Source of the DNA: Setophaga petechia
Taxonomy: Eukaryota; Chordata; Aves; Passeriformes; Parulidae
Assembly: GCA_024362935.1 (NCBI GenBank)
Contig: JANCRA010000005.1
Span: forward strand, 22,838,235 to 22,902,234
Direction: 5' to 3'
DNA: 64,000 nucleotides
Below, in pieces: positions 35,014 through 46,487 of this stretch (positions within the stretch are counted from its first letter, which is position 1; each line of letters starts with the position of its first letter). The notes beneath the pieces are model-generated. The model was not told the origin of the DNA, searched no databases, and was given only the letters and a program-made list of their open reading frames with translations. Both the position numbers and the translations under genes were made by a program.

Positions 35014-35889
35014 CTGCAGAACAGAATAAGTATGTAGAGAATGACAACTTACCTGTTTGCCATGTGAAATCTACAGCACTGAGCAAGAGTTCTGGGAGGC
35101 ACAAGAGTACTACAGCACAAAAATAAAATTGTTACAGAAGTTGGCTGCATCCCCAACCAGAGTTTCCTCTCAAGGGAACACAGAAGATGAAGAAAAGAAG
35201 GCAAAGACAACTAGCAAAACTGTGTTCTGCCAGTTTTGGACCCTGCTGCATCAGACAGTTGAAGCTGTAAAGATACACAAAGAATGGTTGCTCCACCGAA
35301 TTGAAATTTTGCTGTTACCTTTGAGTGGTAACAAGTAACAGAGTTCCCAGGCCAACGTGAAAGATTTGACAAGCCCTTCATCCCTGGGAGCAATGGAAAC
35401 ACGGTAGGGATTGTTTCACTTGCTTAGACATCTTTAAAGTGTATTTCTGCATTAAGAAATTAGATGATTCATAGTCTAGATTAAATCAACAATTCAGAAC
35501 TCCAACTGAAATCTTTATCAAATTTGAAAGAGTCACCTATGCAGGCCAGGAATGAAAGGTAGAGCTGTATTTACTAATAATTTTACATATAGCAATTGCT
35601 ATGAGTGACTACCACAGTGACTATAGTTATTAAAGTAAAAAGCAGTGTGAGTGCTACTCTCCATACAAACAGGTTCACACAGATACCTTTCTCCTTCGAG
35701 ATTTTGCTGGCACACAAGATTTCTGCAGTTACACAGTATGATGGGAGAAGGTTGTTACATGATTTATGTCTGCAGTCTAGAAAGCTACTTTCTATATATT
35801 TCTAAACTAGAAATGGTAGAAGATCAAAGACAAAGAGATCTCTTTACCCAAGAAAAAGAAAATGCACAAACAAAAAGGTGACTTAATAC
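35014..35889 (-). other. Intron between ten-domain copies 1 and 2
   Basis: 876 bp, longer than most introns inside a copy, at the super-repeat boundary. No transposon recognised. Confidence 0.7.
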
Positions 35890-36177
35890 CTTTGACGCTG
35901 AGTTGGGCTGAGCAGAAGTCTTTCCCAGCTTCATTACTAGCTTGGCAAGTATATTGGCCAGAGTCTCCTTTACCCACTCTGAGCACTCGAAGGTGAGCTG
36001 TGTTGGCTGTGAATGTAATATTGAAATTTCCTCCAGTTCGGATCTCCCGACCATCCTTGGACCACGTTATGTGTATTGGCTGGGCTCCCGTAACGTGGCA
36101 TTCAAAATCAGCACTTTCTCCAAAAGGCACATCAATAGATTCTGGTTTGATGTCGAAGACAGGTGCTTGCTTGGGTT
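35890..36177 (-). CDS. TTN: Ig exon, 10-repeat copy 1 position 10
   Basis: 288 nt, phase 1-1. PKQAPVFDIKPESIDVPFG; FECHV, ITWSKDGREIRTGG, GQYTCQA. Confidence 0.95.
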
Positions 36178-36310
36178 CTAGAAACACAAGAAAGCCATGT
36201 AATACTCATACCTCAGAAAAAAGCTAATCCCAACACACAGGTACCATTGCATGCATGAAATAAGAGGGAGGAACCTGTGATCCAAGTAAAAGCTTTATAA
36301 GCCAACACAC

Positions 36311-36598
36311 CTGCCACTGTGAGCCTTGCACTTGAGGTGGCAGTGCCCACAGAATTGGTTGCTGTGCAGGTGTATTGCCCAGTATGATTCATCTCAGTTC
36401 GCACCAGTTGCAACACTGCAACATTATCTACAAAGGATGTGTGCACATTGTGGTCATCCTTTAGCAGCACACCATCTTTGTGCCAAGTGACAGTAATGGG
36501 CTCTGAGCCATTGAGCCGACACATGAGCTTAAGGGGCAAACCAGCAGGGTGCTCCAGGTCCTTTAATTTTCTTGCAAAGGAAGGTGGTTGTTTGCGTT
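36311..36598 (-). CDS. TTN: Ig exon, 10-repeat copy 1 position 9
   Basis: 288 nt, phase 1-1. [53 protein letters not shown]. Confidence 0.95.
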
Positions 36599-36697
36599 CT
36601 GGAAGAAAGCAAGTAAAGGATAAATACACCCCAGGAAGCAACTTTTTTAGTTTGGCAAGAAAAAAAGAGTTTTAGCAAACTAATATAAATTCATCAC

Positions 36698-36976
36698 CTT
36701 GAACTGTTAAGAGAGCCTTTGTAGATGCAGTTCCTACACTGTTTTCTGCCTTGCAGATATATTCTCCACTGTCGCTGCTAGCCACTTTGTTGAAGATAAG
36801 TGTAGCAACATTGTCTTTAAAGAACACTTTATACTCAGGAGTAGACCTGAGTTTCGTATCACCTTTGTACCAAGACACAGTAATTTCTGGTGTTCCAGCA
36901 ACGTGACATTGCAATGTCGTGTAAGACCCAACTGACACCTCAAGAGGTTCCAAGTGTGTAACAAAGTAGGGAGGTT
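36698..36976 (-). CDS. TTN: Ig exon, 10-repeat copy 1 position 8
   Basis: 279 nt, phase 1-1. [42 protein letters not shown]. Confidence 0.95.
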
Positions 36977-37079
36977 CTAAAAAAAGAGAAGCAATTAGAC
37001 AGGCTTATTGTGTGCCAGGTTTTGGAAAGCATACACTTGAAAAAAAAAGGCAAGGAAAAGAAGCAAAGGGAGCACACAC

Positions 37080-37358
37080 CTAGGGTAGAGACTACAGCCT
37101 CACAAACATCTCTTCCTGCCTCATTTTCAACATGGCAAGTGTATTCTCCTGCATCTTCTTTGGTGCTGTCAAGGATTTCTAGGATGCAGGATTTCTCTGT
37201 GGTGGTGATGCTACACTTCTGAGATTGTGTGATGGTGTGGCCATTCTTCTTCCATGTCACAGAGATGGGCAGGCTGCCTGTGTAAGTGCCCTCTAGGATG
37301 ATGGCCTTTCCAGGCTCCACATACTGATCACTCAGCTTCTTTACAAAGACAGCTGGCT
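37080..37358 (-). CDS. TTN: Ig exon, 10-repeat copy 1 position 7
   Basis: 279 nt, phase 1-1. [22 protein letters not shown] without B-strand Cys, VTWKKNG, CSITTTEKS, GEYTCHV. Positions 7-10 have no counterpart in the six-domain repeat. Confidence 0.95.
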
Positions 37359-37455
37359 CTAATGAAAGTAAGTCACAAATGTTGAGCACAACATGCCAAA
37401 TGGAGAGAAGGAAACAATAATTTAAGGTAAATGGAGACACATCATCTTTACAAAC

Positions 37456-37734
37456 CTTTTACTCTGAGGTGTGTTGTACAATTTACCCTGCCAGCATCAT
37501 TAGTCACTAGACAAGTGTACTCTCCACTTTGGGAAGGAGTTACATCAAACAACTCAAGCTCCACAACGGACTCCTCCAAGTAGATATTGCATTTGTCCCC
37601 TGGTACAAGTTCATTGGCCCCTCTAAACCAGTTAACCTTAAAAGGAGGGGTTCCTCTGACAACACATGTGAAAGTGATGCTTGTGCCTGGCAGTACATCC
37701 AGAGGCTCTGGGGTCCTCTCAAAAGAGGGTGGCT
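37456..37734 (-). CDS. TTN: Ig exon, 10-repeat copy 1 position 6
   Basis: 279 nt, phase 1-1. PPSFERTPEPLDVLPGT; FTCVV has a B-strand Cys, VNWFRGANELVPGD, GEYTCLV. Confidence 0.95.
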
Positions 37735-37939
37735 CTAAATACACGAAAGAAAAAGATAGATAAGACAAATTGCTGCAGCATAGCTCCAGTATTTCTACAC
37801 ACCTACTGAAGATAAAGAGCAAAATCTTTTTTTTCTGTCAATTATTTTCCCCAAGAATATTTACAAAAGACTGTAGATAATTTCAAGAGAGAAAGAGAAA
37901 AGAATAGCTCAGAGAGCTTCCTGACCATCATATACCCAC

Positions 37940-38227
37940 CTTGTACAGTCAGTACAGCACTGCATTCATCTGAGCCAGCTGTGTTGGTAGCTTTGCAGGT
38001 GTAAGTGCCAGTATCTGAGTGACTCAGTGAATTAATTTCTAAAACACATAGGTTATCTGAAAAGGACATTTGATGTTTTTCTCCACTGACTAGCTTAAGT
38101 CCATTTTGGAACCAGGCAACAGAAATAGGAGGTGAACCTGACACTTTACATTCCAGCAGTGCTGAGGAACCCAGAACACAAGGGCTGTCCTTTAGTTTTC
38201 TTGTGAAAGAAGGAGGAATGATTCGGT
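37940..38227 (-). CDS. TTN: Ig exon, 10-repeat copy 1 position 5
   Basis: 288 nt, phase 1-1. [44 protein letters not shown]. Confidence 0.95.
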
Positions 38228-38337
38228 CTGCATAAGAAAACATAATAAATCCATGGTTAGAGAGAAAATGAGTAAAGGACAGAGAATGGCCAAACAAAAG
38301 CTTTTGTAAAAGATAGAAGACAAGTTACCCAACCAAC

Positions 38338-38616
38338 CTAAAACATCAACTGATGCTGTGCAACTGCTTTTCCCCACGTCATTTTGCACAGCAAAAGTGT
38401 ACAATCCACCATCTTCCTTTTCTGCATCCATAATTTTAAGTGTAGATACATTATTGAGGAAAGTGATTCTGTATTTTTGGCTGCTGGTCAGTTCTTTGCC
38501 ATCCTTGAACCACCCAGTGGAAAGCTGTGGTGTGCCTGCTACTTTGCATTCCAAAGTACAGGCATCTCCTATAGTAACTTTCATTGGCTCTGCTTTGTCT
38601 ACAATGACTGCAGGCT
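38338..38616 (-). CDS. TTN: Ig exon, 10-repeat copy 1 position 4
   Basis: 279 nt, phase 1-1. PAVIVDKAEPMKVTIGD; LECKV, TGWFK, F strand GLYTFAV (Phe for Cys). Confidence 0.95.
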
Positions 38617-39118
38617 CTGGAAGGAAAGATGGGTAATATATATGGTTAAAACAAGGTTTGATAAGTATTAGCTGTAAGTATTATACACTATGAGTTGGGG
38701 CTTACACATTTGATACTAAGGAAATTTCGATATCTTGGGGTGTGGAGGTTTTACAGCTGTTTTTTCCATCCTTTCTGTTACTCTAAAAATGCAAATTTCA
38801 AATACTTTCCAAAACTAAGTAAAAATATTTTAAAATATTTTAAATAATTTTAAAGTATCTTTTCATTTAAAATATAAAATATTTTAATCTCCCTCTCCAA
38901 GCAGGCATGAGCAAAAGACATGACTGAAACATAGAGTGGTTCCTTCCAACTCCATTGCTGGACTACTGGAAATATGGAACTTGACTTCTGCTTGTTGGGG
39001 AGAGAAGGATTCTGTTTTCTTTGTTTTGAACTCAGAGGCATAAGCAAAGTATACAGCTGATAAAAAAAAGACAAGTTTCTAACTTTAAAAATTCCATGAA
39101 TTTGTGCTTTTTACCTAC

Positions 39119-39400
39119 CTAGAATAGTTAAGGTAGCCATACACTCACGACTTCCAGCATCATTTGTGATCTGACAGGTGTATTTTCCAGCACTGCTGGT
39201 CTCTGTGCGCACAAATTGCAAAGTTGCAATATTTTCTATAAATGTGATCTTTGTGTTCTCACTTTCTCTGATAATTTCCTCTTTGTCTTTAAGCCACTGC
39301 ACAGAAATTGGCTGGGAGCCCTCCACTCTTGCTTGCAACTCTACTGGTTCACCAACCACAACAGTCACGCTGTTGATTTTAGTCAAGAATTTTGGTGGTT
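39119..39400 (-). CDS. TTN: Ig exon, 10-repeat copy 1 position 3
   Basis: 282 nt, phase 1-1; one codon longer than position 3 of the six-domain repeats. PPKFLTKINSVTVVVGE; LQARV without B-strand Cys, VQWLKDKEEIIRESEN, GKYTCQI. Confidence 0.95.
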
Positions 39401-39508
39401 CTAAAGAAGAAATATGCAGTTATAGTAAATACTCACAGTGTTTCCACAAGGAAAAGCAATGCAGCGCCCTTGGGAGCGCTGCAGAAGACACATGTACCAC
39501 TACTTTAC

Positions 39509-39787
39509 CTTTCAGCTTCACAGTGCAAATACAAGTGTCACTTCCTACATCGTTCTGTGCTTTGCAGTGATATTCACCAACATCTGCAGCTTCGACATTA
39601 AGAATGCGAACGCTCGTGTGGTAGTTTTTGGCTGTAACCTTGTACTTCTTACTACTGCGGATTTGTCTCCTGTCTTTGTACCAGGCAACGTCAAATGGAG
39701 GTGTTCCTGAAATCTCACATTCCAGGCTAACCTCAGAGCCTCTGACAATGTCTACAGGAGAAGGCTTCCTGCTAAAGACAGGAGGTT
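39509..39787 (-). CDS. TTN: Ig exon, 10-repeat copy 1 position 2
   Basis: 279 nt, phase 1-1. PPVFSRKPSPVDIVRGSE; LECEI, VAWYKDRRQIRSSKKY, GEYHCKA. Confidence 0.95.
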
Positions 39788-40375
39788 CTAACAAGGGAAG
39801 AAAGGAACATTTAGAAAGCAGTCTGAAGCTCTTTGATCAACAAAGAGTCTACAGATACTAGCTTCTGAAAAACAGGACTGCTGAGAATAACTACAGGCTG
39901 GGCAAGACTTCCCTCTTTTTCTGTGCACAATATGAAATGAGCTTGTACAAAGGTGAGCATTAAGAGGCCTTAACTCTCCTTTTGAAAAGGTTAACAGACC
40001 TTTGGCAGAGAGGGTACAGGTCTCATTTGGCTGGTATTAATCTCCCACACAGGGTGCAAAACTGACACTAGTCAGTTTGTGTCTGTTCTTTCTCTGTATT
40101 TCAGCTTCTTGATATAGCAATTCCCACTACGAACTGTCTTGGATATTAAAATTATAGAAATGGGGAAAAACTAGCTTAGTACTCATCTACATTAAGAACA
40201 TCATCTCTCTTGTTTAGACACTGGCAGAGAAGATGAGGGGGCATCAAGAAACAAACACGACATGGAGAACAGGGCAGTCCTGAAATTAATTAATCTCATG
40301 TTCCTGTGTATTTCTAAGGGATACAGCCACCAGGGGAAAAATAAGTTGCAGCTGGAAAACAAGAGGACAGCTAAC

Positions 40376-40657
40376 CTTTCACTGTGACTTTGGTGCTACA
40401 GCTGGCCTTGCCGGCAGGGTTGTGAGCTTCACAGATGTAGTCACCGCTCTCATCAGTGCTGAGATGATTCATTTCAAGCACTGCCACAGAGTCAATGAAT
40501 GATGTCCGGAATTTTTCACTGGCAACAATTTCATGGTCGTTTCTGAACCACACTACTTTCATCTCTGGAGATCCACTTACTTTGCACTCAAGCCGGGCTG
40601 AGTCACCCTGCTTGACTACTTTTGTTGCCTCTAGCTTCTTAGCAAACTTGGGGGGTT
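40376..40657 (-). CDS. TTN: Ig exon, 10-repeat copy 1 position 1
   Basis: 282 nt, phase 1-1. PPKFAKKLEATKVVKQGD; LECKV, VVWFR, GDYICEA. Opens the ten-domain array. Confidence 0.95.
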
Positions 40658-40864
40658 CTAAAAAACCAAAAAAAGTGGGGTCAGGAAGATCTGAACTAAT
40701 ACTGGAGAGAAAATGGTTGGAAAAGAGCCAAACAACGGTGGGTTGCAAACACAGGGTAGGGAATTCACTTGGCAGTGTATCAAAGATCACCAAGGTGGGC
40801 TTGGCACAAAGAAAGGAGAAGAAGGAGACAAAAAGATAACAACACAGCAAGAAAGAGTGCACAC

Positions 40865-41143
40865 CTGTTACCAACAGTGTTGTAGTGCAAGAGTCACTGC
40901 CAACATCGTTTGAAACATGGCAAGTGTAGTGCCCACTCCTAGAAGAATCCACTGAATAGAGGGTTAAGAACCCAGTTGAACCTTCAATTCCAATGAAACA
41001 AGTTGGACCAGATGCAAGTTCTAAGTCTTCTTTGAACCACTTTATTGTAAAGGGTGGTGTTCCTTTCAGTGTGGCCTTAAACTCCACTGTGGAATCTGGT
41101 ATGGCTTGTTGGCTTTCAGGTTTTACTAAGAAGCTGGGTGGCT
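40865..41143 (-). CDS. TTN: Ig exon, 6-repeat copy 3 position 6
   Basis: 279 nt, phase 1-1. PPSFLVKPESQQAIPDST; B strand FKATL without Cys, IKWFK, GHYTCHV. Last domain of the six-domain array. Confidence 0.94.
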
Positions 41144-41318
41144 CTGCAGTTTTTAAGAAAAAGACACAGTTACATCAGAAATGTCTAAGAATGAAGAAAA
41201 TCAGTGAGGCAAACATGCGGACCAAGTTTCCAGTGTTAATATAAAGATGTATAAGAGTGTTAGCGTAAGATTTTCCCAGCATTTATCATAGATAAGAAGT
41301 AGTAAAAGAGTTTCAAAC

Positions 41319-41606
41319 CTTTCACAGTCAGGACAGCACTGCAAGAATCGTTTCCAGCAACATTAGAGACACTGCATGTGTAATTTGCACTGTCTGCCAG
41401 CTCTAGGTTAGCAATCTCGAGTGACATAGTGTTCTCATGGCACAGGCTTCTATATTTTGCACTATCAGTTATTTCTTTTCCATCCTTAAACCATTTTGAA
41501 ACAATTGGGAGTGACCCAGAGACTTTACACTCCATTTGGATAGAAGATCCCACAATGGTATCCTTTTTGGTTAGCTTTTTGATAAATACAGGAGGAATTG
41601 ATTGAT
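41319..41606 (-). CDS. TTN: Ig exon, 6-repeat copy 3 position 5
   Basis: 288 nt, phase 1-1. QSIPPVFIKKLTKKDTIVG; MECKV, SKWFK, DSANYTCSV, where the usual Gly is Ala. A run of about 17 T lies just before its acceptor on the coding strand. Confidence 0.94.
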
Positions 41607-41717
41607 CTGTCCAACACAAAAAAAAAAAAAAAAAGCAAAAACACACCAGTTAACTTCTTGCTTATCTTTCATGGAGATTATTTTTCATTTCCTCCTTGAT
41701 GGATTGGCAATACAAAC

Positions 41718-41996
41718 CTAGCACAGTCAGAACAGCTTCACAGGTGCTACTTCCGAAGTCATTTTCAACCTTAAAACTGTATGTGCCACTATCTTCCTTT
41801 GATACAGGTTCAATCCTGAAACCGGCCACATTGTTTTCAAAGCTCATTGTGTAGTATCTACTGGGCAGGAGCTGTTTGCCGTCTTTGTACCATCTTATTC
41901 GGAGCTCTGGTGTCCCAGCCACAGTACACTCCAAAGTCACGGGGTCTTTTTCAGTGACTTTAAGTGATTTAGCCTTTTCTATGATCTGTGCAGGCT
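41718..41996 (-). CDS. TTN: Ig exon, 6-repeat copy 3 position 4
   Basis: 279 nt, phase 1-1. PAQIIEKAKSLKVTEKD; LECTV, IRWYK, F strand GTYSFKV (Phe for Cys). Confidence 0.94.
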
Positions 41997-42090
41997 CTGA
42001 GGTATAAAGAGTATAAAAATTACAGCTGTTAGCTACATAGGTAGGGAACTGACTTTCCAAGTACTCATCCAGGTTATGCCTTGTACACAC

Positions 42091-42369
42091 CTTGTACAAA
42101 AAGCAAAGCAAAACACTTCTCCACACCAGATTCGTTCTTTGCCTGACAGGTGTATCTCCCTCTATGGCTGAGGTCAACATTAGTAAGCTTCAGTGTGGCC
42201 ACCTTGTTCTCGAAGGTAATGTGGTGGTGCTCATCATCTTCTAGTATTTTCTCATCTTTTATCCATGACACAGATAGGGGTTGAGCACCTGCTACAACAC
42301 ACTGAAAGAATGCATCACCTTTCAAAATGCTAGTGACGTTCTCCAGCTTCTTGACGAAGGATGGTGGTT
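42091..42369 (-). CDS. TTN: Ig exon, 6-repeat copy 3 position 3
   Basis: 279 nt, phase 1-1. PPSFVKKLENVTSILKGD; FQCVV keeps a B-strand Cys, unlike the other position-3 domains; VSWIK, GRYTCQA. Confidence 0.94.
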
Positions 42370-42511
42370 CTGTGGTGTGAGTTTTGTTTGTTGTTCAGAG
42401 AAGAAGTCATGGAAAGGGAAGAGGAGAAAGAGAGATCATATAGAGTAATCCCACTTGCTACACTTTAGCTGGGGCATATAATGTTTGAGATGTGCTTCCT
42501 ACAGGACTGAC

Positions 42512-42790
42512 CTTTTAAGCTGAGTCTTGTGCTGCAAGAACAGCTCCCACCTTCATTTGATATAATACACTGATATTCACCAACATCCGAGATGTCACAG
42601 TTAGTCACAGTAAGAGTAAACACTGATTCCTTGGTGGAGATAGTGTATTTCTTGCTGCTGAACATCTCCTTATTGTTCTTCAGCCACTTCACCTCAAATG
42701 GAGGGGTACCAGACACCTCACACTCTAGTGTGGCCTCTGATCCCTTCACTACCTCGGTGGGACGCAACTCCCGAACAAATGTTGGAGGTT
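42512..42790 (-). CDS. TTN: Ig exon, 6-repeat copy 3 position 2
   Basis: 279 nt, phase 1-1. PPTFVRELRPTEVVKGSE; LECEV, VKWLK, SSKKY loop, GEYQCII. Confidence 0.94.
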
Positions 42791-42911
42791 CTATAAAGAA
42801 GAATGAGGGGAAAGTAGATAATAACTTAAAATAGTTTTGAGGGGAGAAGAAGTATCTCCTACTTCCTCACCCCAGATATGTGACAGAGATGACAAGATGT
42901 TCAAAACAAAC

Positions 42912-43193
42912 CTTTTACTTTCAGCTCGACACTGCAGCTCTCGCTACCTGCATCATTGTGGGCTTCACAAACATAAATCCCACTATCTTCCACTCTGGCT
43001 TGAGTGACTCTCAAAGTGGCTAAACCATCTATGAAGGAGATGCCGTACTTAGCTTTGTCAGTCACTTCATTTCCATCCAGGTACCATGTAATGTGGATCT
43101 CTGGCGTGCCTACTACCTGGCACTCAAAAGTGGTGGACTGTCCTTCACGCAAAGCTACTACAGAAGTTGGCATCTGAATAAATCTGGGGGGCT
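42912..43193 (-). CDS. TTN: Ig exon, 6-repeat copy 3 position 1
   Basis: 282 nt, phase 1-1. PPRFIQMPTSVVALREGQ; FECQV, ITWYLDGNEV, GIYVCEA. Confidence 0.94.
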
Positions 43194-43360
43194 CTAGAAG
43201 ATGGACAGAGAAGTTTTGGCTTTATGATATTCAAGGTAGGACTAAAAAAAATAAAACCCCCCAAAATTAAAAAAAAAAAGGCTAAAAGGCCTCCTCCCCC
43301 TCCCACCAAAACTGCACATAAAAATCAGAACCAAAAAAATTAGAAGATTGGGTTGCACAC

Positions 43361-43639
43361 CTTTTACAAACAGAGTTGCTTTGCAGGTTGCCGTCCCCAC
43401 ATCATTGCTTATCTGACAAGTGTAGTTCCCAGAATCAGATGTCCTAGCTGAGAAGAGCTCCAGAACACTAGAAGTGTCATCCTTCCAGACAGATCGACTG
43501 GCTCCAGATAGGAGCTCCTGGCTGTCTTTAAACCACTTTATCTGCAGAGGAGTAGACCCTTTCACCAGCGCTTTGAACTGAACCCTAGCACTGGGCACAA
43601 CCTCTTGAGACTGGGGTTTTTCCACAAAATATGGTGGCT
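43361..43639 (-). CDS. TTN: Ig exon, 6-repeat copy 2 position 6
   Basis: 279 nt, phase 1-1. PPYFVEKPQSQEVVPSA; B strand FKALV without Cys, IKWFK, GNYTCQI. Confidence 0.94.
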
Positions 43640-43738
43640 CTATAACATGTGAAAAGGAAGAAAGGGGATTACTCTGAGATGAGGAAATCCAAAACTATGC
43701 ATGAGAGACCTAAGAGAAGACAAAGAAGGAACTCAAAC

Positions 43739-44026
43739 CTTTTACTGTTAAGAACCCGCTGCATTGGCTGCTTCCTGCTTTATTTGTTGCTTCACAAGTG
43801 TAAGAGCCACTGTCTGTGCCTTCCAGTTTATTTATTTCCAGAAACGCAGTATTATCATGGAAAGAGTATTTGTGCTTTTCACTTGTTGTTATTTCTTGGC
43901 CATCCTTATACCACTGAATACTTATAGGATGCGAACCAGACACTATGCACTCCAGGTGGACAAAAGACCCCTTAATGCTGTCCATTTTCTTGAGTTTTTT
44001 GGTGAATTTAGGTGGTATAATGAGAT
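43739..44026 (-). CDS. TTN: Ig exon, 6-repeat copy 2 position 5
   Basis: 288 nt, phase 1-1. LIIPPKFTKKLKKMDSIKG linker; LECIV, IQWYK, GSYTCEA. Confidence 0.94.
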
Positions 44027-44145
44027 CTATCCAAGACAGAGTAAAAAGACAAAATATAAAAATTCAACAGTGATTGTGGCACATGTCAGCTCAGGAAAAA
44101 AGATTTGGTATCTAAAAGCAATAATAAGAGAAAGCCCATACACAC

Positions 44146-44424
44146 CTAGGACATTAATGCTGGCAGAACAGCTACTGCTCCCAACGTCATTTTGAACCTC
44201 AAAAATGTATTCTCCGCTATCTTTCTTATCTGCATAAAGCACCTTTAAGACTGAGACAGTATCTGTAACACTGATCTTATATTTTGGGCCCAATGTCAGT
44301 TCCTTGCCATCTTTGAACCATTTGGCTGTAATAGGTTTTGTTCCTGAAAATTTACACTGCAAGGTTGCTGGGTCTCCCTCAGTCACATCTATTGACACAG
44401 CCTTGTCCACAATTGTAGCAGGTT
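44146..44424 (-). CDS. TTN: Ig exon, 6-repeat copy 2 position 4
   Basis: 279 nt, phase 1-1. PATIVDKAVSIDVTEGD; LQCKF, AKWFK, F strand GEYIFEV has Phe in place of Cys. Confidence 0.94.
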
Positions 44425-44518
44425 CTGTTGTAAACAAGGAGATAGAGTGTTAAGCACATCTGTAAAAATCACAAGGGAACTGTCCCAGATCATTGCAAGC
44501 CTTCAGGGTAAGACCAAC

Positions 44519-44797
44519 CTTTGACAGTCAGCAGAGCAGAACACCTCTGAATTCCTGCCTCGTTTTTAGCCTGACAGAAATATTTCCCATCATGTTTCAG
44601 CTCAATAGATCTCACCATAAGAGTGGCAACATTGTTCACAAAGGTCATTTTGATATTGTTGTCTTCAATCACTTCATCATTGTCTTTCAACCAGGACACA
44701 GTGATGGGCAAGGAACCTTTAATAGCAGCCTGAAACACAACTGTTCCCCCTCGAAGGGAGCTAATGTTTTCTATCTTCTTCAAAAATTGTGGAGGCT
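44519..44797 (-). CDS. TTN: Ig exon, 6-repeat copy 2 position 3
   Basis: 279 nt, phase 1-1. PPQFLKKIENISSLRGG; B strand FQAAI lacks Cys, VSWLK, GKYFCQA. Confidence 0.94.
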
Positions 44798-44912
44798 CTG
44801 GCAGGAAGAAAGTGGTTATGTAAGTACAAGTCTGGTGTGTAACAAACAGTGTGGCATGGAAAACCACACTGGGATAAGAGCATGCTAGTGGTGCTCTGCA
44901 CCTTGCACTAAC

Positions 44913-45191
44913 CTTTCAGAGTGACCTCTGAACGGCAGAGGCAGCTCCCAACATCGTTTGTTACTCTACACTGATACTCCCCAACATCAGAAGCATCAAA
45001 CCTGAAAACATGGAGGCTAATCAAAGATTTCTCAATGCTTATTCTGTGCTTCTTACTGCTCCGCACGGGTTTATCATCTTTCACCCAGAACACTTCAAAG
45101 GGAGGCGTGCCAAGCACCTCACACTCCAAAACCACATCAGAATCCTTCAAGACTTCCATGGATTGAAACTCCTTGCTAAAATAAGGTGATT
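44913..45191 (-). CDS. TTN: Ig exon, 6-repeat copy 2 position 2
   Basis: 279 nt, phase 1-1. SPYFSKEFQSMEVLKDSD; LECEV, VFWVK, RSSKKHR loop, GEYQCRV. Confidence 0.94.
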
Positions 45192-45298
45192 CTACAGTGT
45201 GAAAAAGAAAGTGCAATTTGCATTAATCATACTTTTGAAGCCAGTATCACTGTACTGAGTCTAAAGATACAAACTCTGTGGCTGGATGTCTCACACAC

Positions 45299-45580
45299 CT
45301 TTGACTGTAACAACGCTACTGCAGATATCTCTTCCAGCATCATTTTTGGCTTCGCAAATGTATTCCCCACTGTCTTCAGTATCAACCTCTGAAACACGGA
45401 GTATTGCCAACGATTTTGTAAAAGATATCCTGTATTTGTCACTCTCTTTTAGCTCTCTATCATCCTTGAACCACGTGATTTTAATCTCAGGAGTACCAGT
45501 GACTTCACAGGTCAGTTCAGCATATCCACCTTTCTTTATGAGATGAGTCGGCTCTAGCTTCTCCTTGAAGGCAGCAGGTT
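45299..45580 (-). CDS. TTN: Ig exon, 6-repeat copy 2 position 1
   Basis: 282 nt, phase 1-1. PAAFKEKLEPTHLIKKGG; LTCEV, ITWFK, GEYICEA. Its linker begins EPA rather than the usual EPP of position 1. Confidence 0.94.
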
Positions 45581-45680
45581 CTGTGGATTTAAGAAGAGTG
45601 TTCAGGAGAAAGAACACAGGAAAGAGTGCTGCTGTGTTAATCCAGCAGCTAGAATTTTAAATAAGAGTAAGAACGCAAAC

Positions 45681-45959
45681 CTTTCACAAATAAGTTTGCA
45701 CTGCATGATACTGAACCAGCTACATTGGAGACTTTGCAGGTGTATTTTCCAGAGTCAGTTGGTTTGACTGCATAAAGCTCCAAGTAACTTGCTAATGCTT
45801 CTGTCATAATGTAGCAGGCTCCTCCTGTCACCAGCTCAGTATCACCTTTAAACCATTTCACTGTCAGTGGTGTTGTGCCTTTAAACATTCCTTTGAAATG
45901 TACAGTTGATGCAGGCAATACATCTTGAGACTCTGGTTCTACAGTGAAGCTGGGTGGCT
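45681..45959 (-). CDS. TTN: Ig exon, 6-repeat copy 1 position 6
   Basis: 279 nt, phase 1-1. PPSFTVEPESQDVLPAS; B strand FKGMF without Cys, VKWFK, GKYTCKV. Confidence 0.94.
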
Positions 45960-46077
45960 CTGGATTGCGTTGAAAGGAAAAAAATGCAATGAGTAAGAGA
46001 GGGCTTGTATTTTGGGAAAGAAAAGTATTTTCACAAGATAAGCAAGATTCCAAGAAAAGCGAAACAAATTGCCGAAC

Positions 46078-46365
46078 CTTTTATAAACAAAGTGCTACTG
46101 CTCTCTTTGCTACCAGCAGAGTTTGTGGCCCTGCAAATGTAGACACCAGCATCATTTGCATCTAGGTGTTTTATTTCCAAAGATGCTGAGCCTTCTGCAA
46201 AGTGTACTGTATACTTGGCACTTGAAGTGATCTCAGTATCTTGCTTAAACCATGAGACAGTCATTGGAAGAGAGCCTGAAATTTTGCAGTCTAGGCGGCA
46301 CGAGGCGCTAATGATGCTGTCAATATTCTTCAGTGGTTTAGTAAAGAAGGGAGGGAGAGTGCGAT
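46078..46365 (-). CDS. TTN: Ig exon, 6-repeat copy 1 position 5
   Basis: 288 nt, phase 1-1; the extra residues are in the N-terminal linker (RTLPPFFTKPLKNID). LDCKI, VSWFK, GVYICRA. Confidence 0.94.
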
Positions 46366-46487
46366 CTGTTGAGAGTGAAAAAAACAACAGAAAGGAACAC
46401 ATGAGCAAAACAGGAGTCCTGTTCTGCTTCTGGCTCTGTTAGGCACAGAGCAAAGCAAAAGGTTCTCTGCAAAGAGGCAGTACCAAC

